A DNA stretch of 64,000 bases from Korobacter sp963703075 (GCA_963703075.1 OY969786.1:4696644-4760643), one strand, 5' to 3'; positions 8,366 through 18,046 are shown, counted from the first letter of the stretch. Numbers and translations are program-made. Notes: generated by a model not told the origin, from the sequence alone.

Positions 8366-9487
8366 ATGATGAACCGGATGATTGTTTCGAACCTGGTGCA
8401 CCGGCCGTTGCGGTCGGTAATCAGCATTGTCGCGATTGCGATTGAAGTCACCCTGATCCTGCTGATCGTCGGCCTCTCCATCGGCATGCTGAACGACAGC
8501 AAGAAACGCACCGCCGGCATCGGGGCCGACGTGATGGTGCAGCCGCCGAACGCTTCCGTGCTGTCCAGTTTCAGCAGCGCCTCGGTTCCGATTAAAGTTG
8601 CCGACATTCTCGCCAAGCTCGATCACGTAGAAGCCGCGGTTCCGGTGGTGATGTCGACTAACACTTCCGGCAGCCTCGAAGTGATCTATGGCATCGATCT
8701 CACCGAGGGCTCGCCCTACAATTTCGACAACACCGGAAGACCCTTTCACTACCTCGAAGGCGGCCCATTCCAGGGTCCCTACGACATCCTGGTTGACGAC
8801 TACTTCGCCAGTGACAAGCACGTGAAAGTCGGGGATAAGCTCGAGTTGTTCAACCACGATTTCCGTGTCTCCGGCATTGTGGAGAACGGTAAGGGCGCCC
8901 GGAAGTTCGTTCCGATTGCCACCTTGCAGGACCTGATGGGTTCGACCGGCAAAGCCAGCATGTTCTACCTGCGCCTCGACCATCCGGAAAACGCAGACTT
9001 GGTGGTGCAGGAGATCAAGGAAGTCCCTGCCATGTCGAACTACACGGCGCGCTCACTGCAGGCCTTTCTCTCGATGATGACGGTGCAGAACTTGCCGGGA
9101 TTCGCAAATTTCATCCGGGTCGTGGTGGGAATCTCGATGATCATCGGCTTTATCGTGATTTTCCAGTCGATGTACACCGCCGTCATGGAGCGCACCCGCG
9201 AGATTGGGATCCTCAAATCCTTGGGCGCGGATAAGCTCTATATCGTTCGTCTCATCCTGCGTGAGACCCTGACCCTCGCCATCTGTGGCATCGCCCTGGG
9301 AATCGGCGTCAGCTATCTCGCAAAGGTTGGGATTCGCGCCAAGTTCCCGCTCATGACCGTCCAGATGACGGCCCCATGGATCGGTTACGCGACCCTGATT
9401 GCAATCGTTGGCGCCATGCTCGGCGCGATCTATCCCGCCGTGAAGGCCGCCCAGAAAGACCCCATCGACGCCCTCGCGTACGAGTAA
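8366..9487 (+). CDS. ABC transporter permease, FtsX/MacB/LolCE type
   Basis: 373-residue permease with the MacB architecture: one N-terminal transmembrane helix (about 18-40, IVAIAIEVTLILLIVGLSIG), a large extracytoplasmic domain (about 45-255) and three C-terminal helices with the FtsX-domain block MERTREIGILKSLGADKLYI. ATG 8366 is preferred; the frame is open further upstream. No ATPase or membrane-fusion gene is adjacent, so partners are encoded elsewhere. With the preceding lipoprotein it may form an envelope export unit (inference). Confidence 0.88.
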   Translation: MMNRMIVSNLVHRPLRSVISIVAIAIEVTLILLIVGLSIGMLNDSKKRTAGIGADVMVQPPNASVLSSFSSASVPIKVADILAKLDHVEAAVPVVMSTNTSGSLEVIYGIDLTEGSPYNFDNTGRPFHYLEGGPFQGPYDILVDDYFASDKHVKVGDKLELFNHDFRVSGIVENGKGARKFVPIATLQDLMGSTGKASMFYLRLDHPENADLVVQEIKEVPAMSNYTARSLQAFLSMMTVQNLPGFANFIRVVVGISMIIGFIVIFQSMYTAVMERTREIGILKSLGADKLYIVRLILRETLTLAICGIALGIGVSYLAKVGIRAKFPLMTVQMTAPWIGYATLIAIVGAMLGAIYPAVKAAQKDPIDALAYE

Positions 9488-9494
9488 GTCTCGC

Positions 9495-10337
9495 TTATTT
9501 GTAGCGAAAGTTGACTTCCACGTTGATGAAAACCGCAACCGGTTGACCGTCATGGGTAGCGGGTTCAAATTTCCACTTGGAAACGGCTTGGGCGGCCGAC
9601 AAGTCGAAACCGCTGGACTCGCTCTTCTTCACGAAAATCGTCGATGGGTGGCCGGACGCGTCAACAATCAAGCCCAGTACTACCAACCCGTGGAAGTCTT
9701 TATTGCGGGGCGCTCCCGGCGGGAATGCCGGGTCCGGCGTAGAAAGCGCTCGCGGTACGGTCGCGTTTTCTCCTACCTGGTTCAGCAAACGTTCGCCATT
9801 CGGTAAACATAAACCGGTCGCGGGGTAGTGCACGTGTTCGGGCTTGCCCACGTGCTCAACAAGCAGTTGCTGGCGGATCTCTTTTTCATGCGCGGTGCAG
9901 GGCGGAAGCATCTGGTCCGTCGGCTTGTAGAAGACGCTCCAGATCGCTTGCTCCGCCGCGGCTGTATCCGCGTTGGGAGGAAGATCGATCTCGACCCGCC
10001 GGTTCATCCATCCTTTGCGAAAGGAGATCTTGTCCAGGGCTGCGTCGTAATACATCAGGGGAAGATCGCCGGTGAAGATGATGCGTTTCGAGGATGCTTT
10101 GATTTCGGCGATGTGGATGAGGGCGTCCGTGGGACCAAAGCCTTTTTCCCCCGTCCCGACTAGCTGGCCCGTAGGAGAAAAATGGAGATCTGCGGAACGG
10201 TAAAAGTCGCGGACGATCATGACTTTGTCGCGGAGGGCAGAGATTTCAGGGAAGGTTTGGTCCGCAGCAAAGGATGTTGTGGCGAAGACGCTGCTAAAGA
10301 AAGAGAAAAGCAGGAGCAGGACCCGGCGATTCGGCAC
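9495..10337 (-). CDS. Periplasmic TonB C-terminal-domain protein
   Basis: Protein of about 280 residues with an N-terminal hydrophobic segment (VLLLLFSFFSSVFATTSFA) that looks like a cleavable signal, then an uncharacterised region, then a C-terminal TonB-like domain: GLVVLGLIVDASGHPSTIFV, SGFDLSAAQAVSKWKFEPATHDG and FINVEVNF. That pattern is typical of acidobacterial 'energy transducer TonB' proteins. No proline-rich linker is evident. No ATG is available at the N terminus; GTG 10337 is the best candidate, so the start is uncertain. It converges with the ABC permease gene. Confidence 0.75.
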   Translation of the reverse strand: MPNRRVLLLLFSFFSSVFATTSFAADQTFPEISALRDKVMIVRDFYRSADLHFSPTGQLVGTGEKGFGPTDALIHIAEIKASSKRIIFTGDLPLMYYDAALDKISFRKGWMNRRVEIDLPPNADTAAAEQAIWSVFYKPTDQMLPPCTAHEKEIRQQLLVEHVGKPEHVHYPATGLCLPNGERLLNQVGENATVPRALSTPDPAFPPGAPRNKDFHGLVVLGLIVDASGHPSTIFVKKSESSGFDLSAAQAVSKWKFEPATHDGQPVAVFINVEVNFRYK

Positions 10338-10454
10338 GATCAGGATTGTAGAGCGAAGGTATTGGTTTGTACTCTCTTTTCCGCTACAATCGAAATCAGC
10401 CTTTGGTATTGCCCGCAAAGGGCAGGGTAAGTAGTTGACCGGGAGCGGTGTGCG

Positions 10455-10484
10455 TTGACATCGCCCGCTCGCGTTCGTTACACT
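10455..10484 (+). promoter_or_regulatory. Predicted sigma-70 promoter of rplM-rpsI
   Basis: TTGACA at 10455-10460 and TACACT at 10479-10484, 18-base spacer, 116 bases ahead of the rplM start. Confidence 0.65.
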
Positions 10485-10599
10485 TAAGGCTTCTGTAGTT
10501 CTGCGTTTGCCCGTTCGGTGGTTCCCAGCGCGTTCTCGCGCGCCGGCTGACACAGCGGTTATCATTCGCGGGTTTTTCCATTATCTGGGAGAGTTTGAG

Positions 10600-11028
10600 A
10601 TGTCCACGTATTTCCCCAAAGGGGAAGTTGCGCGCAACTGGTTTGTTGTTGATGCCGATGGCCAGACCTTGGGTCGGCTGGCGTCCCGCGTGGCGCGCAT
10701 CCTGAGCGGCAAGGACAACCCTAAGTACACGCCGTTTCTCGACACTGGCGACCATGTCGTCGTAATCAACGCCGAAAAGATCAAAATCACCGGTCTGAAG
10801 GCGGACAAGAAGAAGTATTACCACTACTCCGGCTTTCCCGGCGGCATGAAGGAAGAAGAGTTCCTCAAGCGGTTGGAGCGGCGCCCGGAATTGATCCTCG
10901 AAGAAGCGATCAAGGGTATGCTGCCGAAGTCGAAGCTCGGCAAGGCCATGGGCGGCAAGCTGAAGGTGTACAAGGGCGCGCAGCATCCGCACTTGGCGCA
11001 GCAGCCGAAGAGCTTGGCGAACGCATAA
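10600..11028 (+). CDS. rplM: 50S ribosomal protein L13
   Basis: Large-subunit ribosomal protein, 142 residues as usual. The start MSTYFPKGEVARNWFVVDAD is canonical and follows GGGAGAGTTTGAG. Conserved blocks: GQTLGRLASRVARILSGKDNP, GDHVVVINAEKIKITG, KKYYHYSGFPGG, MLPKSKLGKAMGGKLKVYKG. Followed 53 bases later by rpsI, the standard pair. The frame is open upstream of 10600 but that part overlaps the promoter and is not coding. Confidence 0.98.
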   Translation: MSTYFPKGEVARNWFVVDADGQTLGRLASRVARILSGKDNPKYTPFLDTGDHVVVINAEKIKITGLKADKKKYYHYSGFPGGMKEEEFLKRLERRPELILEEAIKGMLPKSKLGKAMGGKLKVYKGAQHPHLAQQPKSLANA

Positions 11029-11081
11029 CAGAGATCTAAGAAGGGTAAGGGCGGCAGCTTCGCCCGGCGAAAACATTCGAA

Positions 11082-11477
<396 letters not shown>

Positions 11478-11489
11478 ACGGTGCTGGTT

Positions 11490-11520
11490 ACCCACCCCGG
11501 TCGGTTGCGACAGGGTGGGG
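11490..11520. repeat. Palindromic intergenic element, copy 1
   Basis: Imperfect inverted repeat: CCACCC..GTCG pairs with CGAC.GGGTGG around a short loop, followed by GGGGCACC. It lies just after rpsI. A related palindrome with the same arm words is at 35380-35417 after a TonB receptor gene. It is GC-rich with no T-run, so it is a repeat element that could double as a terminator hairpin. Confidence 0.65.
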
Positions 11521-11734
11521 CACCACAGTTGGATAGCTCGTATTTTGTGGTTCTGGGGATGCGAGCCGAATGCAGTACCGGAACGAAATCTTTCCGCACC
11601 CGCACTGTACGGGGCGGGTATCGGAATGGAAATCCTGAGCGACCTGGGCCGATTTTGGTATCCGGGGCCCCCAACGAACGCTGGTTTTGCGCTTGGCGGG
11701 GTGGTCGAAGGATGCAATCCAAATAGGAGGTAGT

Positions 11735-12655
11735 TTGGCTAACATCACCATGAAGGAGTTGCTCGAAGCGGGCGTTCACTTCGGGCACCAGACCAAGCGC
11801 TGGAACCCAAAGATGAAGGAATATATCTTTGGCGAGCGCAACGGGATTTACATCATCGATCTTCAGAAGACCCTGAAGATGTTCAAAGAGGCGTCGAAGT
11901 TTGTTTCCGATGTCGCCGCCGAGGGCAAGCTGGTCCTGTTTGTCGGCACCAAGCGCCAGGCACAGGATGCTGTCGCTGAAGAAGCCAAGCGCTGCGGCAT
12001 GTTCTACATTAACCATCGCTGGCTGGGTGGCCTGCTCACCAATTGGGTGACGGTACAGAAATCGGTGAAGCGGCTGAAGGAACTCGACGAGATGGCCACC
12101 GATGGCCGTTACGAGCTGCTCCCGAAGAAAGAAGTCATCAAGCTTGAGCGCGAGCGCAAGCACCTGCAGGAAAACCTTGCGGGTATCAAGAATTTGAACC
12201 GCCTGCCCGACGCAATTTTCGTGATCGACTCCAACAAGGAGCAGATCGCGGTCAAAGAAGCGCGCAAGCTGGGAATCCCAGTGGTTGCGGTGGTAGACAC
12301 GAATTGCGATCCGACTGAAGTCGATTATGTGATCCCGGGCAACGATGACGCGCTACGCGCGATTCGCCTGTTCGCTTCGAAGATCGCCGACTCGGTGGCT
12401 GAGGGTGCGCAACTCGCCGATAAGTCGATGCTCGACAACGCCAACGTTGGAACCGCAACCGAAGAGGTTCCGCAAAGCTACATCGGCGATGACGAAGAGC
12501 ACGGCCTGGCCAATCCGACAGACGAAGCTGCGGCTGCAGCCGCGCCTGCCGAAGCCGAGAGTGAAGAGATCAACATGGAAGAGGTGCTCGGCAAGGGCGT
12601 GCGTAAGCAGCCTGCCAGCGAGAACCTCGAAGCCGCCGCGGCGGAGCAGAAGTAA
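11735..12655 (+). CDS. rpsB: 30S ribosomal protein S2
   Basis: Small-subunit protein; 306 residues because of an acidic C-terminal extension (about 235-306, rich in Ala, Glu) common in acidobacteria. The start is TTG 11735, 4 bases after AGGAGG, giving MANITMKELLEAGVHFGHQT. Core blocks: WNPKMKEYIFGERNGIYIID, LFVGTKRQAQDAV, INHRWLGGLLTNW, GIPVVAVVDTNCDPTEVDYV. It precedes tsf, the standard rpsB-tsf order, but a terminator lies between them. Confidence 0.97.
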   Translation: MANITMKELLEAGVHFGHQTKRWNPKMKEYIFGERNGIYIIDLQKTLKMFKEASKFVSDVAAEGKLVLFVGTKRQAQDAVAEEAKRCGMFYINHRWLGGLLTNWVTVQKSVKRLKELDEMATDGRYELLPKKEVIKLERERKHLQENLAGIKNLNRLPDAIFVIDSNKEQIAVKEARKLGIPVVAVVDTNCDPTEVDYVIPGNDDALRAIRLFASKIADSVAEGAQLADKSMLDNANVGTATEEVPQSYIGDDEEHGLANPTDEAAAAAAPAEAESEEINMEEVLGKGVRKQPASENLEAAAAEQK

Positions 12656-12707
12656 GAGCCTCGAACGTTCGTTCGGGGCGTGAGCCCCTGAGGTACCTGG
12701 GACACAG

Positions 12708-12738
12708 ACCCGCGTGCAACAGTGGCGCGGGTTCTTTT
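12708..12738 (+). terminator. Rho-independent terminator after rpsB
   Basis: ACCCGCG (12708-12714) pairs with CGCGGGT (12726-12732), then TCTTTT. It separates rpsB from tsf, which may therefore have its own promoter or depend on readthrough. Confidence 0.8.
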
Positions 12739-12936
12739 GTATGTGGCAACCGTCCGATCGCCGTTTGAGTCCGGCGGCAGGGTTGCGGAATCTAATGTCT
12801 GTACAGTTTTATCCGGTGCCCTTTCGTTCGGCTCGTGATGGTCGATGTTAAGGCGACATAAGCAGTGGGTTCTCAAGGCGCTCGGTTTCGAAGCGGCATT
12901 TAAACAGGATTTCTACGATCCGGATTGGAAGAGGAA

Positions 12937-13596
12937 GTGAGCACAACAACCGTGAATATCAGTGCAGGACAAGTAAAGGAACTCCGGGAAAAGACCAACG
13001 CTCCGATGATGGATTGCAAGAACGCCCTCACCGAAGCCAAGGGAGACATCGAGCAGGCGATCGTCATTCTTCGCAAGAAGGGCATTGCCTCGGCGGCGAA
13101 AAAGGCCACGCGCACTACGAGCGAAGGCTTGGTGGTGAGCTATATCCACGCCGGGGGCAAAATTGGTGTCCTCGTGGAAGTGAACTGCGAGAGCGATTTC
13201 GTCGCCCGCACCGAGCAGTTCAAGGAGCTCACCCACGACATCGCGATGCACATCGCGGCCAGCGATCCTAAGTTCATCCGCCGGGAAGACGTTACGCCCG
13301 AGTACATGGAAAAAGAAAAGGACATTGCCCGCGATCAGGCTGCCAAGACCGGCAAGCCCGCCCCGGTGATCGAGAAGATCGTCGAGGGCAAGATGGCCAA
13401 GTTCTACGAGGAAGTGTGCCTGCTCGAGCAGCCCTTCATCAAGGAGCAGACCATCACCGTCGGCCAGTTGATCGCCACCACCGTAGGCAAGCTCGGCGAG
13501 AACATCTCCGTGAAGCGCTTCGCGCGCTTCAAGGTCGGCGATGTAGGCGAGACCATCGCCATCTCCAAAGCCGCGGCTGAAGAAAAGGCAGAGTAA
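12937..13596 (+). CDS. tsf: Elongation factor Ts
   Basis: Guanine-nucleotide exchange factor for EF-Tu. About 219 residues. N-terminal UBA-like domain with VKELREKTNAPMMDCKNALT, the family signature, followed by VVSYIHAGGKIGVLVEVNCE and SDFVARTEQFKELTHDIAMH, then a short coiled coil and ISVKRFARFKVGD. The start is unclear: GTG 12937 gives MSTTTVNISAGQVKEL; TTG 12925 and GTG 12952 are in frame, and none has an ideally spaced ribosome site. Confidence 0.95.
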   Translation: MSTTTVNISAGQVKELREKTNAPMMDCKNALTEAKGDIEQAIVILRKKGIASAAKKATRTTSEGLVVSYIHAGGKIGVLVEVNCESDFVARTEQFKELTHDIAMHIAASDPKFIRREDVTPEYMEKEKDIARDQAAKTGKPAPVIEKIVEGKMAKFYEEVCLLEQPFIKEQTITVGQLIATTVGKLGENISVKRFARFKVGDVGETIAISKAAAEEKAE

Positions 13597-13662
13597 GGTT
13601 CATCCAAGGAATTCGGTGCGGAAGACGCCCCAACCTTCGCGCATCGCAGTCACTGATTCCTG

Positions 13663-13691
13663 AAGGGCGGCTTCGGCCGCCCTTTTCTTTT
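13663..13691 (+). terminator. Rho-independent terminator after tsf
   Basis: Perfect hairpin AAGGGCGGC-TTCG-GCCGCCCTTTTCTTTT with a TTCG tetraloop and T-run, 66 bases after the tsf stop. Confidence 0.92.
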
Positions 13692-13701
13692 GTGCCCAGC
13701 A

Positions 13702-14070
13702 TCAGTTCCCATGCTGCCCATGGTGCATGTCCTCTTCCATCTGGTCCAACTTTTTCTTCTGCTCGTCGCTCAGCAGCTGGCGCGCCTTTCGGTCTGCCTT
13801 GTAAAACACCTGTTTTGCAAGGCCCGCGCGCTCATCGGGCGACATGCTTTCGTCCTGCATGATCTTCTCCGTAGCATCGTGCATTTCCTGCAGGATCGGC
13901 CGTACTTTGGCCTGCTGGTCCGTCGTCAGGTCGAGCTTCTCGGACAGCATTTTGACGTGCTGGTCAACGTCCGAAATCGCGGCGGCGCTCTGCGTCTGTG
14001 CGGATAGCGCCACTGCCGTTAACGCGAATATCGCTAACAAATTCATTCCCAGCAATCGAATTCGGTTCAT
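13702..14070 (-). CDS. Small exported Spy/CpxP-like protein
   Basis: 122-residue protein starting MNRIRLLGMNLLAIFALTAV, a signal peptide with likely cleavage after LSAQT or SAQTQSA. The mature part is an all-helical, charged protein with LTTDQQAKVRPILQEMHDAT, SMSPDERAGLAKQVFYKADR and LLSDEQKKKLDQMEEDMHHG, a pattern seen in Spy/CpxP and other periplasmic LTxxQ-type proteins. ATG 14070 is preceded by GGAG with good spacing. A His-rich tail (HHGQHGN) could bind metal, which is speculative. Confidence 0.72.
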   Translation of the reverse strand: MNRIRLLGMNLLAIFALTAVALSAQTQSAAAISDVDQHVKMLSEKLDLTTDQQAKVRPILQEMHDATEKIMQDESMSPDERAGLAKQVFYKADRKARQLLSDEQKKKLDQMEEDMHHGQHGN

Positions 14071-14200
14071 ATTCCACTCCTTTGCGATTCCGAAAACTTG
14101 ACTCGAAGCCGTACACTTGGCGTCCGGTGATTCGCACTCTACCGTGCGAAACTTTCCGCGTCGAGGTCTCTCGCCCGGTTGCTGAACAAAGAGGCGGTCA

Positions 14201-14855
14201 ATGTCCAGGAATGAGCGCTCGAAGGCTCTGGAACACACTTTGTCTGCCAAGCCGCAGATGAAAAAGCCGCGCAAAACCGACGAGCGTACCCGCCGAACCT
14301 GCGAACGCCTCGGCATGGCGCTCCTCACCCTCATTCAGGAGCGGACCGATCGATCGTGTCACCGTGCAGGAAGTGCTGGATCGCGCGGGAGTCGGACGAT
14401 CCACCTTCTACGTCCACTATCGTGATAAGGACGACCTGCTTCTCAGCCAGTTGGAAATGTTCCTGGAAGTGATGAGCACGCTGCTCAGAGCGCGGAAGGA
14501 AAAATCAGATCGGGTAGCGCCGGTGGAGGAGATGTTTGCGCACATCGGGCAGGAGAATAAGCTTTACCGTGCCCTTGCAGACTCCGGCAAGCTCAACGAC
14601 TTCTTCGAGCTTGCGCAAGGCTATTTTGCCCGCGGGATCGCGCAGCGCCTCAGGGAATCCCGGCGCCTGTCGAACCGTCCGCAAGCTAAAATAGCCGCAC
14701 GTGCCGCTGCCTTAGCGGGAAGCCTTCTCTCACTGCTTCGCTGGTGGATCGATCGACAGGGTAAACAGTCGCCACGGGAAATGGACCAGCTGTTTCACGA
14801 GATGGTATGGGGAGGTCTCACTAAACCGACGGAAGCCTTAACTGGCCGCAACTGA
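14201..14855 (+). pseudogene. TetR family regulator interrupted by a +1 frameshift
   Basis: Two adjacent frames join into one TetR/AcrR-type repressor of about 217 residues. The first (14201-14344) ends ...ALLTLIQER; the second starts at 14346 with PIDRVTVQEVLDRAG and continues GRSTFYVHYRDKDDLLLSQL, the classic helix-turn-helix, then an all-helical ligand domain to 14855. The join needs one base (A at 14345) removed. As written, translation from GTG 14364 would lack HTH helix 1, so it would not bind DNA normally. It could be a real pseudogene, but similar single-base indels occur elsewhere in the window, so a sequence error is plausible. The ligand is unknown. Confidence 0.82.
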
Positions 14856-14875
14856 TTTCAAGCTGCCGTGAGCGA

Positions 14876-16066
14876 CTACTTCTCTACCAGGAGAGGAGCC
14901 GGTTCCGTCACCAAATCTGCTCGCGCCCGGTAGGCCCGCCAGCGCGTGAACAAAATCTTCACCGTCGCCATCAGCGGTACGGAAAGGTAGATCCCAATCA
15001 CTCCCGCCAACTCGCCGCCGGCAAGAACGCCAAATATCGTCAGGATGGGATGCAGCTCGACCTTGCTGCCGAGCAGTCGTGGCGAGATGACATAGTCCTG
15101 CACCACCCGCCATACGCCGAGAAAAATAAACACCCACAGAATATGTTGGTAGCTCAATCCGAAGCAGATTCCGATAATCCCGACCGCCGCCACTGCCGGA
15201 CCGACCAGCGGAATGAATTCCAGCAGCCCGGCAACGACGCCCAGAACATACGCGTAAGGCACGCGTAGCAGGGACAGGCTGACGGTGTACACCAGCCCGG
15301 AGATCAACGCCAGCAGCAACTGGGCACGGACGAACTGCGACAGCATCTGGTCCACGTCTGACATCAGGTTCGAAAGAAATTCGCGCTTATGCGGGTCACT
15401 GACGAGATTCTGCAAGCCCCGGCGAAAATCCCTCTTATCTTTGAGGAAGAACACCCCGATAATGGGGATGATTACGATCCATCCCACGTTCGTCAGTAGT
15501 TCGGCCAACTTAGCGCCGCTCTGGCTGACGAAGGCAACGATTTGTTCCTGGTGAGCAGCGAGGAAAACTTGCAGCCGGGCCGACGTTTCGTTGCTCCAGC
15601 CGTGCCGGTTTCCGACCACATAAGCGATATTCCCGCTCGCTACCTTCTCGTAAAGCGAAGGCAGGGATTGCCCCAGTTTCTGCCCTTCCGAGAAAACTCG
15701 CGGGCCGACAAGGACTCCGACCAGGGCCAAAGCGGCAAACAGCAGGATGTAAACGATGACAATCGCCAGGCCGCGCGAGTTCCTCACCCACGGTTGGATA
15801 CGCCCAACCACCGGCTCAAAAAGGTAAGCAAACAGCAGCGCGAAGAGGAAAAGGATCAGGGTCTCGCGCACGGCGTAAACGAACGCGACCACGGCGGCAA
15901 AGATCAGGGCGGTGGTGAGTACGCGAACTGTTCGGCTGTCCAGCAATTCGATCACTTGCTCCTGCTGGTTTGATGCGGGATTTGTGCAAGCTGCACAGAT
16001 CCGGGAAAATGCCTCGCGGCGGTCTGCGCCCGGCGTTTTTCCCGGCTTTCTGGCCTCTCTCGGCAT
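14876..16066 (-). CDS. AI-2E family transporter (second copy)
   Basis: Membrane protein, 396 residues, of the same superfamily as 4552-5694 but clearly divergent. N-terminal about 40 residues are polar, then helices around 45-95, a soluble stretch (about 115-190) and a C-terminal helix bundle with GLLEFIPLVGPAVAAVGIIG and VVQDYVISPRLLGSKVELHP, the family block. It may export small signals or act as an antiporter; substrate unknown. The protein converges on the tetR-like gene, whose product could have regulated it (inference only). Confidence 0.88.
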   Translation of the reverse strand: MPREARKPGKTPGADRREAFSRICAACTNPASNQQEQVIELLDSRTVRVLTTALIFAAVVAFVYAVRETLILFLFALLFAYLFEPVVGRIQPWVRNSRGLAIVIVYILLFAALALVGVLVGPRVFSEGQKLGQSLPSLYEKVASGNIAYVVGNRHGWSNETSARLQVFLAAHQEQIVAFVSQSGAKLAELLTNVGWIVIIPIIGVFFLKDKRDFRRGLQNLVSDPHKREFLSNLMSDVDQMLSQFVRAQLLLALISGLVYTVSLSLLRVPYAYVLGVVAGLLEFIPLVGPAVAAVGIIGICFGLSYQHILWVFIFLGVWRVVQDYVISPRLLGSKVELHPILTIFGVLAGGELAGVIGIYLSVPLMATVKILFTRWRAYRARADLVTEPAPLLVEK

Positions 16067-16241
16067 GGTACGCGGGTTCCGGGCCGGCCTGTCGATTGCA
16101 AAGTTGGTTCCTGATTTTGCGCCAACATCTGCCTCGCACCATTTACTCTAGGGAAGAAGTCCTGTGCGACCCCGGAATGGATTGCCTGGGATGCCGCCGG
16201 GCCTTAAAATCAACCCTTCACCCTTAAGCGGAAAGAGCATT

Positions 16242-16742
16242 TTGAAGCGAGTCACAGCCATCTATCCGGGTTCCTTTGATCCGGTCACGAACGGGCATCT
16301 CGACCTGATTCATCGCGGGGCGAAGATCTTCGACGAACTGGTTGTCGCCATCCTGCGGAACCCGGAAAAAGACCCGCTCTTTACCGTGCCGGAGCGGCGC
16401 GAGATGCTGGAAGAAATGACGCGCGAGCTGCCCAACGTTCGTATCGACGTCTTCGAGGGGTTGCTGGTCGAATACGCCCGCGAGAACGGTGCAGCCGCCG
16501 TGTTACGCGGTATCCGCGCCATCAGCGATTACGAGTACGAGTTGCAGATGGCCATGATGAATCGCAAACTCGATCCCGGGCTGGAAACGATTTTCATGAT
16601 GCCGGCGGAAAAATATTCTTACCTGAGCTCGCGCCTGGTGCGCGAAGTCGCGCGTCTAGGCGGTTCGGTGGAGGGATTGGTGCCTCCCATGGTCGCCGAT
16701 CGCCTTCGTTCCAAGGTCGACGGCATCGGCAAATCTCGCTGA
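16242..16742 (+). CDS. coaD: Phosphopantetheine adenylyltransferase
   Basis: Penultimate step of coenzyme A synthesis: 4'-phosphopantetheine + ATP to dephospho-CoA. 166 residues from TTG 16242, which follows GGAAAGAG. The nucleotidyltransferase block TAIYPGSFDPVTNGHLDLIH includes the TxGH-type motif, and NRKLDPGLETIFMMPAEKYS and LSSRLVREVARLGGSVEGLV are the CoaD C-terminal signatures. The upstream in-frame extension to 16164 is not supported. Confidence 0.96.
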   Translation: MKRVTAIYPGSFDPVTNGHLDLIHRGAKIFDELVVAILRNPEKDPLFTVPERREMLEEMTRELPNVRIDVFEGLLVEYARENGAAAVLRGIRAISDYEYELQMAMMNRKLDPGLETIFMMPAEKYSYLSSRLVREVARLGGSVEGLVPPMVADRLRSKVDGIGKSR

Positions 16743-16792
16743 GTGCTGGCATCAGAGCAACGCGGTAAAAGTCTATTTAGGAGAAATCGTTC

Positions 16793-17992
16793 ATGAGTTC
16801 CGCAACCTCGCAATTGACCCACATTCCCGCTGCCCGCATGAACCGCATCGAGATCTCCGCCACCCTCGCGGTCGTCAACGAGGCCGAGAAGCTGCGTGCC
16901 GGCGGAGCTGACCTGGTGGACTTTGGCGCGGGCGAGCCGCATTTCGCTACCCCCCAGCACATCAAGGAAGCGGCCATCGCGGCAATTCAGAACAATTTCT
17001 CGAAATACACCGCGGTTGCCGGTACAGCCGAGCTGCGCGACGCCATCGCCAAACGTCACGCCACCGATTTTGGAAGCGCTTACAAGCGCGAGGAGGTCAT
17101 TGCCTCGGTCGGTGGCAAGCATGCCCTCTTTAACGCAATCCAAGTCCTGGTAGAGCATGGCGACGAGGTCATTATCCCCGTGCCTTATTGGGTCTCATTC
17201 AAGGACATGGTGCAGTATTCTGGTGGCAAGCCCGTCTTCGTCGAAACCGACGAAGCCCAGAACTTCCGTCTCACAGCAGAGATGGTAGAGAAGGCCGTCA
17301 CCCCGAAAACCAAGCTCATCATCCTGAACTCGCCCTCCAACCCCTCCGGCGCAGTCATGGCTTCGGAAGACATGAAGGCGATCGCGCGTTTCGCTCTCGA
17401 CCGTGGCATCTATGTCATCTCCGACGAGTGCTATGTTTACCTGAACTACACGGGCGAAGAATTCTCGCTGGGCGGCCTCGTTGAAGCCAAGGAGCGCCTG
17501 CTCGTGGTGGGCTCACTCTCCAAGACCTATGCCATGACGGGTTGGCGACTGGGCTTCACCCTCGCTCCCGCGCCCATCGTGGGTGCGATGCAGAAGCTGC
17601 AGAGCCAATCGACGTCGAACCCGACCTCGATCGTGCAAAAGGCTGCAGTCGCGGCGCTCAACGGGCCGCAGGAATGCGTGGCCGAGATGCGCGCCGACTA
17701 CATCAAGCTGCGCGACAAGATCGTCAGCGGACTGCGCGCTATCCCCGGCGTGACCTGCACCATGCCGCAAGGCGCGTTTTACGCCTATCCGGACATCAGC
17801 GGCGCCTTCGGTAAAGCGGGGATGAAGACCGCCGCCGATGTCGCCAAAAAGCTCCTGCACGAGGCGCACGTGGTCACTGTGCCGGGCGAGGCATTCGGCA
17901 CCACAAAACACATTCGCCTCTCCTACGCCGCTTCCCACGAGACAGTGGAGCGCGGCCTGGAGCGAATGAACACCTTTTTTTCCAGTCTCTAA
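16793..17992 (+). CDS. Pyridoxal-phosphate aspartate aminotransferase (class I)
   Basis: Fold-type I aminotransferase, 399 residues. Conserved elements: LVDFGAGEPHFATPQHIKEA near the N terminus, YTAVAGTAELRDAIAKR, LIILNSPSNPSGAV (PLP-binding Asn), YVISDECYVYLNY (Asp/Tyr), and SLSKTYAMTGWRLG with the Schiff-base lysine, followed by the substrate-carboxylate Arg near HIRLSYA. This is the subgroup I-gamma/AspC type that also includes prephenate aminotransferases. TAGGAGAAATCG precedes the ATG. The exact substrate pair is not fixed by sequence. Confidence 0.92.
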   Translation: MSSATSQLTHIPAARMNRIEISATLAVVNEAEKLRAGGADLVDFGAGEPHFATPQHIKEAAIAAIQNNFSKYTAVAGTAELRDAIAKRHATDFGSAYKREEVIASVGGKHALFNAIQVLVEHGDEVIIPVPYWVSFKDMVQYSGGKPVFVETDEAQNFRLTAEMVEKAVTPKTKLIILNSPSNPSGAVMASEDMKAIARFALDRGIYVISDECYVYLNYTGEEFSLGGLVEAKERLLVVGSLSKTYAMTGWRLGFTLAPAPIVGAMQKLQSQSTSNPTSIVQKAAVAALNGPQECVAEMRADYIKLRDKIVSGLRAIPGVTCTMPQGAFYAYPDISGAFGKAGMKTAADVAKKLLHEAHVVTVPGEAFGTTKHIRLSYAASHETVERGLERMNTFFSSL

Positions 17993-18001
17993 ACCAAAGT
18001 T

Positions 18002-18046
18002 TGGCCAGAGTTGCTGCTGCCCGGCAACATCTCTGGCCAGAGTTGC
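18002..18046. repeat. Inverted plus direct repeat downstream of the aminotransferase gene
   Basis: TGGCCAGAGTTGC occurs at 18002-18014 and again at 18034-18046. The intervening GCAACATCTCTGGCCA pairs with the first copy (CTCTGGCCA with TGGCCAGAG, GCAA with TTGC, 3-base bulge), giving a strong hairpin immediately after the stop. Possible transcript end; no T-run. Confidence 0.6.

Noticed and set aside
11481..11726. 81-codon frame between rpsI and rpsB
   Set aside because: Spans the palindromic repeat and the rpsB leader; no protein-like pattern.
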